64,000 bases of DNA from Crassaminicella profunda. GTDB taxonomy: Bacteria > Bacillota > Clostridia > Peptostreptococcales > Thermotaleaceae. Where the stretch lies: positions 799,355-863,354 of the forward strand of contig NZ_CP082326.1 in the NCBI RefSeq assembly GCF_019884785.1, read 5' to 3'. Both the position numbers and the translations under genes were made by a program. The notes under the pieces are model-generated. The model ran no database searches. It was given only the letters and a program-made list of their open reading frames with translations, and had not been told where the DNA came from. Position 1 is the stretch's first letter, and each line of letters starts with the position of its first letter. This document shows, one piece after another, positions 37,755 through 46,598 of the stretch.

Positions 37755-39425
37755 ATGAAAACGGATATACAAATCGCTCAAGAAGCAAAAATGCTTCCTA
37801 TTTTAGAAATAGGAAAGCAAATAGGTCTTAAGGAAGATGATTTAGAGTTATATGGGAAATACAAAGCAAAAATTTCTTTAGATGTGTATAAGAGATTAGA
37901 AGACAAACCAGATGGAAAGTTAGTATTAGTAACAGCTATTAACCCGACCTCAGCGGGGGAAGGAAAAACTACGACAAATGTAGGACTTAGTATGGGACTA
38001 AATAAGATTGGTAAAAAAACTATTACAGCTCTTAGAGAACCATCATTAGGACCTTCTTTTGGAGTAAAGGGAGGAGCAGCAGGGGGTGGATATGCACAGG
38101 TAGTGCCTATGGATGATATTAATCTTCATTTTACAGGAGATATCCATGCCATTACAACTGCAAACAATTTACTTGCAGCCCTTTTAGACAATCATCTACA
38201 ACAAGGAAATTTATTAAATATTGATCCTAGAAGAGTTACATGGAAAAGATGTTTAGATATGAATGATAGAGCATTAAGAAATATTGTAGTGGGTCTTGGT
38301 GGAAGAACCAATGGAGTTCCAAGAGAAGACGGGTTTGATATTTCTGTTGCATCAGAGGTTATGGCAATACTTTGCCTAGCTAATGATTTAGATGATTTGA
38401 AGAAAAGATTAGCTAGAATGATTGTAGGATATACATATGATAACGAACCTGTAACAGCAGATGATTTAAAGGCAACAGGGGCTTTAACTTTATTATTAAA
38501 GGATGCTATTAAGCCAAATTTAGTACAAACTTTAGAGAACACACCAGCAATTATTCATGGAGGTCCTTTTGCAAATATTGCCCATGGATGTAATAGTGTT
38601 ATGGCTACAAAGATAGGGCTTAAGCTTTCTGATTATGTAGTAACAGAAGCTGGATTTGGTGCAGATTTAGGAGCAGAAAAATTCTTTAATATTAAATGTA
38701 GATTTGCAGGACTTAAGCCTGATGCAACAGTAATTGTTGCAACTGCTAGGGCACTTAAAAATCATGGAGGTGTTCCTAAGACACAGTTAAATCATGAAAA
38801 CTTAGAAGCTTTAGAAAAAGGTTTTGGAAATCTTGAAAAACAAATTGAAAATATAAGAAAATTTGGTGTTCCTGTAGTGGTGGCTATTAATAAATTTCCT
38901 ACAGATACACAAGATGAATTAAATCTTATTGAAGAAAAATGTGCAAAATTAGGAGTAAATGTGGTTTTATCAGATGTTTGGGCAAAGGGTGGAGAAGGTG
39001 GAATAGAACTTGCTAAGAAAGTTGTAGCCTTATGTGAATCAGGAGAGGCAGATTTTAAACCTCTTTATGATGTGAACCTTTCTATTAAAGAAAAGATTGA
39101 AATCATCGCAAAAGAAATATATGGTGCAGAGGGTGTTGATTTTACTTCTAAAGCGGATAAGGAAATTGAAAAGTATGAAAAACTAGGATTAGATAAAATG
39201 CCTATATGTGTAGCAAAAACACAGTATTCCCTATCTGATAATCCAAAACTTTTAGGAAAACCAACAGGGTTTAAAATTACAGTAAAAAATGTTAGAATAT
39301 CAGCTGGAGCAGGATTTTTATTAGCATTAACTGGAGATATTATGACCATGCCAGGGCTACCAAAGGTACCCGCTGCAAATGGTATAGATATATTGAAAAA
39401 CGGTGAAATTATAGGGTTGTTCTAA
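37755..39425 (+). CDS. fhs: Formate-tetrahydrofolate ligase
   Basis: 556 residues, full length. It makes 10-formyl-THF from formate, THF and ATP. The ATP-binding loop [18 protein letters not shown] (about 68-85) and family motifs [20 protein letters not shown] and [18 protein letters not shown] are present. In Clostridia it serves purine synthesis, purine fermentation (running in reverse to make ATP) or the acetogenic methyl branch. Its position after adenine deaminase suits purine use (inference). A terminator follows. Confidence 0.97.
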   Translation: MKTDIQIAQEAKMLPILEIGKQIGLKEDDLELYGKYKAKISLDVYKRLEDKPDGKLVLVTAINPTSAGEGKTTTNVGLSMGLNKIGKKTITALREPSLGPSFGVKGGAAGGGYAQVVPMDDINLHFTGDIHAITTANNLLAALLDNHLQQGNLLNIDPRRVTWKRCLDMNDRALRNIVVGLGGRTNGVPREDGFDISVASEVMAILCLANDLDDLKKRLARMIVGYTYDNEPVTADDLKATGALTLLLKDAIKPNLVQTLENTPAIIHGGPFANIAHGCNSVMATKIGLKLSDYVVTEAGFGADLGAEKFFNIKCRFAGLKPDATVIVATARALKNHGGVPKTQLNHENLEALEKGFGNLEKQIENIRKFGVPVVVAINKFPTDTQDELNLIEEKCAKLGVNVVLSDVWAKGGEGGIELAKKVVALCESGEADFKPLYDVNLSIKEKIEIIAKEIYGAEGVDFTSKADKEIEKYEKLGLDKMPICVAKTQYSLSDNPKLLGKPTGFKITVKNVRISAGAGFLLALTGDIMTMPGLPKVPAANGIDILKNGEIIGLF

Positions 39426-39476
39426 GGATATTTCTTCATGATAAAAAAGGATGAAAAAGTTTAAATATAATAGTAT

Positions 39477-39536
39477 GGATATAGGATAGATAGTTAATAT
39501 GACTATTTATTCTATATCCTTTTTTATAAGTGGAGG
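39477..39536 (+). terminator. Terminator of fhs
   Basis: GGATATAG-gat-AGATAGT pairs with ACTATTT-att-CTATATCC, followed by TTTTTT. Confidence 0.88.
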
Positions 39537-39697
39537 GGGAGAAAATTCATTTCAATCTTTTATGTTTATAATTGGTGAATAAGCAGATGATTAATTGGCA
39601 TAAATAAAAAGATGTAAAACATAGGGGGAAATAGGACTTTATGATATAATTGATAAAAAAGAATTTTGTATAGACTTAAATAAATGGAGGGATTGTC

Positions 39698-40033
39698 ATG
39701 AAAACGCTTGTGTGGAATGTAAATGAAATAAATTGGGTAGAAGTACCACAATTTAAAGGTGTTTACGCTAAGGATCTTGTGAAAAAAGAAGATGGTATGG
39801 ATGTAACAAATAAGTATATAAAAATAGTACCAGGGGGAGAAATACTTGTACATACCCATGATGTAACAGAGGCATTCTATATACTAGAAGGAACTGCATC
39901 TGTTCTAGTAAATGAAGAAAGAATACCATTAAAAGTTGGAACTATGATTTCAGCACCTGCTGGTGTGCCACATGGTATTAAAAATGAAACGGATGAAGAC
40001 GTGATATTACTTGCTAATTTTGGAGTGAAATAA
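39698..40033 (+). CDS. Small cupin-domain protein
   Basis: 111 residues, a single cupin barrel. Motif 1 is visible as GGEILVHTHDVTEAFYILEGTASVLV (about 48-73) with the metal-binding histidines and glutamate. Motif 2 is PAGVPHGIKNETDED (about 87-101). The substrate is unknown; such proteins often act as small dioxygenases, isomerases or binding proteins. ATG with aatggaggga upstream. Confidence 0.85.
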   Translation: MKTLVWNVNEINWVEVPQFKGVYAKDLVKKEDGMDVTNKYIKIVPGGEILVHTHDVTEAFYILEGTASVLVNEERIPLKVGTMISAPAGVPHGIKNETDEDVILLANFGVK

Positions 40034-40062
40034 AAAGGATGAACATAATTGTTCATCCTTTT
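40032..40062. terminator. Shared bidirectional terminator between cupin and SASP genes
   Basis: AAAAGGATGAAC-ataatt-GTTCATCCTTTT is a perfect stem with A and T runs on either side, placed between two converging genes. Confidence 0.88.
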
Positions 40063-40297
40063 AATCTAAATCAGGAGGAAGTAAATCGCTCTTATAGGCC
40101 ATATCTTTTGAAGCATTTTCAACCAATCGCTTAGTCATTTCTCCACCAAGTTGGCCACCTTTTTTACCAGCTTCTCTTGAAGTGATATTACTCGTTAAAT
40201 TGGTATTTTTCATAGGAAGTCCTAATTCATTGGCAATTTCTGCCTTGAATTGATTAAGAGCTTGTCTTGCTTCTCTAACTACAGGTTTTCTTGCCAT
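40061..40297 (-). CDS. Alpha/beta-type small acid-soluble spore protein
   Basis: 78 residues from the ATG at 40297, which has GAGGTG 6 bp upstream. The family pattern is clear: NQFKAEIANELGLP, then SREAGKKGGQLGGEMTKRLVENA. The Gly-Glu pair cut by the germination protease is normally in the ELG region and is seen here in KAEIANELG form. It coats and protects spore DNA, so the host makes endospores. Expression is expected from SigG late in sporulation. Confidence 0.95.
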   Translation of the reverse strand: MARKPVVREARQALNQFKAEIANELGLPMKNTNLTSNITSREAGKKGGQLGGEMTKRLVENASKDMAYKSDLLPPDLD

Positions 40298-40557
40298 GCT
40301 GATCACCTCTTTTTATAGCTTGTTAATAGTATCTACTTTAAAAAGGTACAATATGTCTAGTAGTATTATGCAGAAATGCATAGTATTGTAAGTTTTTCTA
40401 TTGGAAATTTTAGAAAACATACGAATAGATAATTTAAGGATAAAGTATACATTCCTTATTGTATGAAGAAAAGGCTTATGCTAAAATAAAATTGGATAGT
40501 ATCGTAAGAACTATACCTTTTATAAATTATTAAAAATAAAATTTAATAGATCTGCTT
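40298..40557. other. AT-rich intergenic stretch upstream of the panC leader
   Basis: 260 bp between the divergent SASP gene and the structured panC leader. It must hold the promoters of both genes. No strong -35/-10 pair stands out and no coding frame is convincing. Confidence 0.5.
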
Positions 40558-40670
40558 TGAGCCTTTAGGACAGAGACAGTTGAGTATAAAGAAATTTTCA
40601 TGCCTTGCGAGCCTATACTCAGCAAGGTATTTTTGTATAAATTTTATTCTTTAATCTTTCTGTGGGCTCA
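40558..40670 (+). promoter_or_regulatory. Structured leader RNA of panC with a pseudoknot or terminator switch
   Basis: An outer stem TGAGCC (40558-40563) with GGCTCA (40665-40670) is extended by ACAGA (40570-40574) with TCTGT (40659-40663). Inside, TGAGTATA (40581-40588) pairs with TATACTCA (40614-40621), while CCTTGC (40603-40608) pairs with GCAAGG (40622-40627), which is followed by TATTTTTG. The two inner helices cross, giving either an H-type pseudoknot or two exclusive states, one of them terminator-like. The panC ribosome site follows at 40681. Metabolite control of pantothenate synthesis is plausible. It could be a member of the described pan motif, which I cannot check. Confidence 0.6.
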
Positions 40671-40693
40671 TAGAGAACTTAGGAGGGAAACGG

Positions 40694-41542
40694 ATGTTTG
40701 TTGTTGAAGCTGTGAAAAAAATAAGAGAAGTGATTGAAAAAGAAAAAAGAGAAGGAAAAAAAATTGGACTCGTTCCTACTATGGGATACCTTCATGAAGG
40801 ACATTTATCATTGATTCGAAAAGCAAAAGAGGAAAATGATTTTGTAGTAGTGAGTGTATTTGTCAATCCAACCCAGTTTGGAGAGGGAGAAGATTATGAA
40901 AGTTATCCTCGTGAATTAGAAAGAGATAGTAAATTGGCGAAAAGTGCTGGAGCTGATTTAGTATTCCATCCTTCTGTAGCTGAGATGTATCCAAAGGGCT
41001 ATAATACGTATGTAGAAACTTATAAAATAACAGATAAATTATGTGGAGCGTCAAGACCAGGACATTTTAGGGGGGTTACTACAGTAGTTTGTAAATTATT
41101 TAATATAGTAGTACCTCATAGAGCTTATTTTGGACAAAAGGATGCACAACAAGTAGTGGTGATCAAACAAATGGTAAGAGATTTAAATATGGATTTAGAA
41201 ATTATTCCTTGTCCTATTGTAAGAGAAGAAGATGGAATAGCATTAAGTTCAAGAAATACCTATTTGAATGATGAAGAGAGAAAAGCAGGACTCATTTTAT
41301 CAAAATCTCTTTTTAAATCAAAAGAGATGATTGAAAATGGAGAGAGAGATGGGTTAAAAATAAAGGATTTTATTATTAATAATATTCAAACAGAACCCTT
41401 AGCAAAAATTGATTATGTAGAGGTTGTAGATGCTGAAAATTTACAAGATATAGAAAAGTTACAAGGAGAGGTACTGATTGCCCTTGCAGTGAAATTTGGA
41501 AATACCAGATTGATTGATAATATGCGTATAAAAATATCTTAA
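40694..41542 (+). CDS. panC: Pantoate-beta-alanine ligase (pantothenate synthetase)
   Basis: 282 residues. It joins pantoate and beta-alanine with ATP to give pantothenate, the coenzyme A precursor. The nucleotide-site motif PTMGYLHEGHLSLIRKA (HIGH-like HEGH, about 28-44) is present, as are VSVFVNPTQFGEGEDY, FGQKDAQQ and the ALSSRN motif. panB and panD are not adjacent. The leader upstream appears structured. Confidence 0.95.
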   Translation: MFVVEAVKKIREVIEKEKREGKKIGLVPTMGYLHEGHLSLIRKAKEENDFVVVSVFVNPTQFGEGEDYESYPRELERDSKLAKSAGADLVFHPSVAEMYPKGYNTYVETYKITDKLCGASRPGHFRGVTTVVCKLFNIVVPHRAYFGQKDAQQVVVIKQMVRDLNMDLEIIPCPIVREEDGIALSSRNTYLNDEERKAGLILSKSLFKSKEMIENGERDGLKIKDFIINNIQTEPLAKIDYVEVVDAENLQDIEKLQGEVLIALAVKFGNTRLIDNMRIKIS

Positions 41543-41568
41543 GGAGCAGCGTGCTGCTCCTTTTTTAA
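41541..41568. terminator. Shared terminator between panC and metH
   Basis: AAGGAGCAGC-gt-GCTGCTCCTT followed by TTTT, between converging genes; it overlaps the metH stop. Confidence 0.88.
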
Positions 41569-43931
41569 ATATCAAATATTTTTTGTGCAATGGTTACAGA
41601 TTCTCTAGCATCCTTACAATAATAATCTGCACCGATCATGTTGGCATATTCTTTTGTAAGAACAGCACCGCCTACGAAGACTTTACAGTCAATATTGTTT
41701 TTTCTTATGGATTTGATGGTTTCCTCCATATTTTTTACAGTGGTGGTCATAAGAGCGCTAAGACCTATAAGTTTGATATTTTGTTCTTTTGCAGTTTTCA
41801 CTACAGTTTCTATAGGTACATCCTTTCCTAGATCTAATATATGGAAACCATAGTTTTCCAAAAGTACTTTTACAATATTTTTTCCAATATCGTGAATATC
41901 TCCTTTTACTGTAGCAAGGATGATTTTTCCTTTTGTGATATTTGTATTTCCAGTAGTACGCAGGTGTTCTTTAATTACTTCGAAAGAAGATTTTACTGTT
42001 TCTGCAGAACGAATCAATTGAGGAAGAAAGATTATTTCCTTTTCGAATTGATCTCCTACTGTATCAAGAGCTGGAATTAAATAATTATTTACAATGGTTA
42101 TAGGGTCTAAAGTTTTTAAAAGCTCCTTTGTTTTAAGGGCTGCTTCATCTTTTATGCCATCTATGATGATTTCTTTTAAGGTTTTTTCTACTTGATTTAC
42201 GGGTACTTCTTTTTTCACTTCCTTTCTATAGCGATTTGTATATTTTTTTGAGCCTTCATCATGATTAGTAAGAACATGGAAGGTGTCAATGGTTTCTATG
42301 TTTTCTTCTACTAAAGGATCCATAATGGGTGCATCTAGCCCATAGGAAAGACTCATAGCTAAAAAGGTTCTTGTAAGAAGCTTTCTTTGAGGTAAACCAA
42401 AGGATACGTTGCTTACCCCTAGGACTGTTTTTACACCAAATTTTTCTTTTACAAGGCGTATGGCTTTTAAGGTTTCTAGTACTTCCTTTTGTTGGGCAGA
42501 AGCAGTTAAAACTAAGCAATCGATTAGTATATTTTCTTTAGGGATACCGTAAAGTTTTGCTGTATGGAGTATCTTTTCTGTAATTTGTACCCGTTCTTCT
42601 GCTGTATGTGGGATACCTTTTTCATCTAGAGTAAGACCGATGACACAAGCACCATATTTTTTAGCAATGGGAAAAATTGCTTCCATGCTTTCTTTTTTAC
42701 CATTTACAGAATTGATGATAGGTTTTCCATTATAGATTCTTACCCCTGCTTCTATGACTTTCGGATTTGCACTATCAATCTGAAGGGGAAGATCCATAAT
42801 ACTTTGTATTTCTTTTATGATCTTTGTCATAGTTTCTATTTCATTGATTTCAGGAAGACCAATATTTACATCTAGTATATCTGCCCCTGCTTCCTTTTGC
42901 TTGATGGCTTCTGATAATACATAATCTAAAGCATTTTCTTTTAATGCAGCTTTTAGTTTCTTTTTACCAGTAGGATTAATTCTTTCCCCGATGATTTTCA
43001 CACCGTCTCCAATAACAATTGTTTTTGTAGAAGAACATACTGTTGTATTTTTTACAGGATTGGTTTTTACAGGAGATAAATTTTTGAGTGAATCTTTGAC
43101 TGCTTTGATGAATGCTGGATTTGTACCACAGCAGCCTCCGATAATGGATATACCAAGAGCTGATAGTGCTTGAATTTCTTTTGAGAAATTATCAGGGGTC
43201 AGGTCAAAGACTGTTTCTCCATTAATAAGTTTTGGAAGTCCTGCATTTGGTTGAATCATTACAGGAACGTTAGCTACTTTTAATATCCTTTCAACAAGGG
43301 GCATTATTTCTTTAGGACCCAAGGAACAATTAATCCCTAAGGCATCTACCCCTAAACCTTCAAGAACATGAACCATAGTTTCAGGAGTTGTTCCTGTTAA
43401 GGTCCTACCATTTTCTTGAAAAGTCATAGTGCAAAATACTGGAAGAGAACTATTTTCTTTGGCAGCAAGGATAGCAGCTTTTGCTTCATATAAGTCGGAT
43501 AAAGTTTCTAAGAGTAAAATATCTGCACCGCTTTTTTCTCCAATGATGACTTGTTCTTTAAATATCTCATAAGCATCATGAAATGTAAGGGTACCCATAG
43601 GTTCTAAAAGTTGACCGATTGGACCCATATCTAATGCCACTAGCTTAGATTCGGAAGCTTTCTTGGCAATAGATACAGCGCTACTGATGATGGTTTCTAC
43701 ACTATAGGGTGAGTCTTTTAGTTTATAGCTATTGGCACCAAAGGTATTGGTAGTAATAATGTCTGCTCCTGCATCTATATATTTTTTATGAATATCAAAG
43801 ATGATGTTAGGATGAAGAAGATTGTAGCTTTCTGGATTTTCACCTATACCAAGTCCAGCAGCTTGGAGCATAGTACCCATGGCGCCATCAAAAAATACAA
43901 ATTTTTTACTGGTTAATTCTTTTATGTTCAC
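41565..43931 (-). CDS. metH: B12-dependent methionine synthase lacking the reactivation domain
   Basis: 788 residues against about 1200 for E. coli MetH. Order: a homocysteine-binding barrel (about 1-290) with the zinc cysteines in GINCSLG and GGCCGTNP; a methyl-THF-binding barrel (about 310-570; GERINPTGKKKLK, LDVNIGLPEI); a B12-binding cap and Rossmann domain (about 590-788) with the cobalt-ligating DIHDIGKN motif, LSALMTTT and GGAVLT. The missing SAM-dependent reactivation domain is encoded by the gene at 43906, whose end overlaps this start by 26 bp. It is controlled by the SAM riboswitch at 45572. Confidence 0.94.
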   Translation of the reverse strand: MNIKELTSKKFVFFDGAMGTMLQAAGLGIGENPESYNLLHPNIIFDIHKKYIDAGADIITTNTFGANSYKLKDSPYSVETIISSAVSIAKKASESKLVALDMGPIGQLLEPMGTLTFHDAYEIFKEQVIIGEKSGADILLLETLSDLYEAKAAILAAKENSSLPVFCTMTFQENGRTLTGTTPETMVHVLEGLGVDALGINCSLGPKEIMPLVERILKVANVPVMIQPNAGLPKLINGETVFDLTPDNFSKEIQALSALGISIIGGCCGTNPAFIKAVKDSLKNLSPVKTNPVKNTTVCSSTKTIVIGDGVKIIGERINPTGKKKLKAALKENALDYVLSEAIKQKEAGADILDVNIGLPEINEIETMTKIIKEIQSIMDLPLQIDSANPKVIEAGVRIYNGKPIINSVNGKKESMEAIFPIAKKYGACVIGLTLDEKGIPHTAEERVQITEKILHTAKLYGIPKENILIDCLVLTASAQQKEVLETLKAIRLVKEKFGVKTVLGVSNVSFGLPQRKLLTRTFLAMSLSYGLDAPIMDPLVEENIETIDTFHVLTNHDEGSKKYTNRYRKEVKKEVPVNQVEKTLKEIIIDGIKDEAALKTKELLKTLDPITIVNNYLIPALDTVGDQFEKEIIFLPQLIRSAETVKSSFEVIKEHLRTTGNTNITKGKIILATVKGDIHDIGKNIVKVLLENYGFHILDLGKDVPIETVVKTAKEQNIKLIGLSALMTTTVKNMEETIKSIRKNNIDCKVFVGGAVLTKEYANMIGADYYCKDARESVTIAQKIFDI

Positions 43932-44589
43932 AATGGTTCCCCTCTTTCTTATAGGTACAAGTATGATAAAGATTACAGTTTTTACAGCTTCTTAAATATT
44001 TTGAAATTGGATTTTTTTGAAGTCCTATGATTGCTGTGACAGATTTTCTAGGAAGTAAGAGAAAATCTGGAGTGGATATAAGTCCAATTTTTCCATGTGC
44101 ATCTAAAATTTTTAAAATCTCCGGTTGAATAGAAAGGGGAAAATCCCCATAGCCAGGGCTATATCGATAGGTGGTATAAAAATTATTTTCTTTTGCATAG
44201 GCTATAATTTCTTCTTCTATTGAATCTGTGATAGCTTCTATTGCAGTTGTAGCACATGCATCAAAGATTAAGCTTTTACTTAAGCTTACTTTACTATAAT
44301 ATCTTATCTTTTGATCAATAATGTTTCCAAGAGTTACAGCTAAGATGACACATTTTTCGGATTGAAACAAATGCTTATAGATATCCTTTCCTTCAAGAAA
44401 TATATGCGTATTTTTTAAGTGGATTTTCGTATGATTTTTTTCTATATCAAAAATTTTATAGATATAATATTTATGGAGTAATCCTTGTACTTCTTTGATG
44501 GATTCATTAATGAGAATATTTGTTTGTGAATCAATTTTTTGGCTGTTATATCCTAAATAACGTAGGATTTCTTTTTTTTTAAGTTCCAT
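43906..44589 (-). CDS. Methionine synthase activation-domain protein
   Basis: 227 residues resembling the C-terminal SAM-binding reactivation domain of MetH: AVTLGNIIDQKIRYYSKVSL, FDACATTAIEA, and the signature YRYSPGYGDFPLSIQPEILKIL. It would help reduce oxidised cobalamin and remethylate it from SAM. The C-terminus has a cluster of cysteines (CKNCNLYHTC ... CEHKRINQ), unusual compared with E. coli MetH and possibly a metal or iron-sulfur site. It sits between metF (3-bp gap) and metH (26-bp overlap). Confidence 0.88.
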   Translation of the reverse strand: MELKKKEILRYLGYNSQKIDSQTNILINESIKEVQGLLHKYYIYKIFDIEKNHTKIHLKNTHIFLEGKDIYKHLFQSEKCVILAVTLGNIIDQKIRYYSKVSLSKSLIFDACATTAIEAITDSIEEEIIAYAKENNFYTTYRYSPGYGDFPLSIQPEILKILDAHGKIGLISTPDFLLLPRKSVTAIIGLQKNPISKYLRSCKNCNLYHTCTYKKEGNHCEHKRINQ

Positions 44590-44592
44590 TGA

Positions 44593-45480
44593 TTATCCCT
44601 CTATTAATACATTTCGGATAGTAGAGATATTGTCTATAATTTTTCGAGTAGTTTTTGGACGATTCATAGTATAAATATGAATACCATCGATTCCCCAGGA
44701 AAGCAAATCAATAATCTGTTCGATAGCATACGCAGTACCTGCTTCCTTTAAAGCTTCAGGTTTATGCTCGTATTTTTCAATGATTCTAGTGAATTTCTTT
44801 GGCAGATGGCATCCACAGAGGGAAACAATATAATCAATTTGTTTTTTATTAAGAACTGGAAGGATTCCAGCTGAAATAGGGATATTGATATTTAGTTTGT
44901 CCATTTTTTCTTTAAAATCGTAAAATATTTCATTTTCGAAGAAAAGTTGACTGATTAAAAAGTCAGTACCTGTAGCCACTTTTTCTTTTAAATAATGTAG
45001 ATCTTTATCCAAGCTACTACACTCAATATGACCTTCAGGATAACATGCAGCTCCGATGCTAAAAGGGTGACTTTTCTTTATATGAGCGATTAAATCCTTT
45101 GCGTATTGATAGTGAAGGGGATCTGGAAACTCAAAATTTGGATCTTGTGGGAAATCACCTCTTAAAGAAAGAATATTTTCTACATTATTTTCTTGTAAAT
45201 TGTTTAAAATAGCTGTAATTTCATCTTTTGTCGATGTTACACAAGTAAGATGGGCTAATGCTTCAATATGGTATTTATTCTTAATAATAGAAGCAATTTC
45301 AACAGTCTTTTTTGTTGTACTTCCACCAGCACCATAAGTAACACTAATAAAATCAGGCTTTAAATCTTTCAATGCTTCAATAGTCGTATAAATGGTTTCA
45401 ATAGGACCATCTTTTTTAGGTGGAAAAATTTCGAAGGAAATAACTGGTTTTTTGTTTTTGTATAAATCTTTTATCAACAT
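44593..45480 (-). CDS. metF: Methylenetetrahydrofolate reductase
   Basis: 295-residue FAD-linked TIM barrel giving 5-methyl-THF for the methionine synthase beside it. Typical features: VISFEIFPPKKDGPIETIY (the catalytic Glu in FEIFPP), SVTYGAGGSTTKKT, ALAHLTCVTST, and LISQLFFENEIFYDF. It is the first gene of the metF-activator-metH operon behind the SAM riboswitch. The length is standard. Confidence 0.95.
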   Translation of the reverse strand: MLIKDLYKNKKPVISFEIFPPKKDGPIETIYTTIEALKDLKPDFISVTYGAGGSTTKKTVEIASIIKNKYHIEALAHLTCVTSTKDEITAILNNLQENNVENILSLRGDFPQDPNFEFPDPLHYQYAKDLIAHIKKSHPFSIGAACYPEGHIECSSLDKDLHYLKEKVATGTDFLISQLFFENEIFYDFKEKMDKLNINIPISAGILPVLNKKQIDYIVSLCGCHLPKKFTRIIEKYEHKPEALKEAGTAYAIEQIIDLLSWGIDGIHIYTMNRPKTTRKIIDNISTIRNVLIEG

Positions 45481-45571
45481 TTACAACACCTCTTTCGTAT
45501 AAATAATTTTTAAGATCTCAATGCATAGGATTTATGGGATAGCTATAAATTATTATTTTTTCAAAAGATAA

Positions 45572-45720
45572 TAAAAAACTTCTTTCAACAGTGAAAGAAG
45601 TTTATATTCGAATGCTCTCATCTGTCGGTAACATACCGCTGGAATTGGCACCATTGCATGATTTATGCTGGTTGCCGGGTTTCAAAGGGCCAGATCCCTC
45701 CACCTCTCTGGATAAGAATA
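45572..45720 (-). promoter_or_regulatory. SAM-I (S-box) riboswitch with terminator
   Basis: On the minus strand: TTATCCAGAGAGGTGGAGGG, then CTGGCCCTTTGAAACCCGGC and AACCAGC, then GGTGCCAATTCCAGC, AGATGAGAGC. These are the textbook S-box elements in order. The terminator AAACTTCTTTC-actgtt-GAAAGAAGTTT with a T run closes it (45572-45604). When SAM is plentiful, the metF operon is turned off. Confidence 0.97.
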
Positions 45721-45737
45721 ATATTTGATTTTTATTA

Positions 45738-45766
45738 ATTTTATATAAAAATCAATAGTATGTCAA
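45738..45766 (-). promoter_or_regulatory. Promoter of the metF operon
   Basis: On the minus strand TTGACA (45761-45766), a 17-bp spacer and TAAAAT (45738-45743), about 20 bp before the riboswitch. Confidence 0.8.
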
Positions 45767-45964
45767 TAGTTAATTTTGAATTTTTTGTATATTTCGTAAA
45801 AAAGATTAAAATTCAAAGTTGAATATTTATAGTGGAGCTATAGAAATCGTTAAAAATTTAGGTGTTTTGGGAAACTCTTTTTTACAGGAATATAATGAAA
45901 AATATGACTAATTATGATAGACTATGTATGTGGAAATTTGACGGAAAAATAAAGAGGTGAGAAG

Positions 45965-46552
45965 ATGAATGGTAAGAATGTAGTAGTAGGTGTTTTGATA
46001 TTTTGCACCTGTGCTATGTTAGGAGGATTACTTGGAATATTTGTGGGATATTCTATAGCTGATAATGCACAGGCAGATGCTTATATAAAATATCGACAAC
46101 AAGAAATGACGTATGAGGATATGGAAGAACAAGAAACAGAGGAAATAGAAGAAGTAGAAGAAATAGAAGAAATAGAAGAGTTACCCCCTATTAACCTTTC
46201 AAATTTAGGTAATATTCATAATATATTAGATGTATGGAAGGAAATATTGTTACGAACTTCTCAAGGAAATCTTGACAAAAGGGAAGCATCAAAGCTTATT
46301 TATACAATGTCAAGTGAAATCTATAAAAGAAATATACCAGAAGGGTTTAGCGTATACAGATTAAAAAATGTTATTACAGATAATGGGAATGGAAAACTAA
46401 AAGCATTAACTTATTCGGACATTAGGTATGAGGGTGAGAATATTGCTTATGTGGATGTAGAAGAAAACTATGAGAATAAAACTTATGCGTACAAACTAAA
46501 GTTTGTGAAAGAAAATAATAGTTGGTGCTTTGTAGCACAATTAGAAGGTTAG
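45965..46552 (+). CDS. Membrane-anchored protein with a glutamate-rich linker, function unknown
   Basis: 195 residues. A single N-terminal helix (VVVGVLIFCTCAMLGGLLGIFVGYSI) is followed by a very acidic low-complexity stretch (about residues 52-74, repeats of EEIEE/EEVEE) and a C-terminal globular domain rich in beta strands. I do not recognise the domain. It lies 46 bp before another envelope protein gene, but a terminator stands between them. Confidence 0.65.
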   Translation: MNGKNVVVGVLIFCTCAMLGGLLGIFVGYSIADNAQADAYIKYRQQEMTYEDMEEQETEEIEEVEEIEEIEELPPINLSNLGNIHNILDVWKEILLRTSQGNLDKREASKLIYTMSSEIYKRNIPEGFSVYRLKNVITDNGNGKLKALTYSDIRYEGENIAYVDVEENYENKTYAYKLKFVKENNSWCFVAQLEG

Positions 46553-46578
46553 GAGCTCAATTTTAGAGCTCTTTTTTA
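46553..46578 (+). terminator. Terminator after the acidic membrane protein gene
   Basis: GAGCTC-aatttta-GAGCTC then TTTTTT. It is a short stem, so termination may be partial and the next gene co-transcribed. Confidence 0.7.
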
Positions 46579-46598
46579 TAGAGAAAAGAGGATGGATT

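Noticed and set aside
45639-45655. Sigma-54-like TTGGCAC followed by TTGC
   Set aside because: The spacing is too short and the bases belong to the SAM riboswitch on the other strand.
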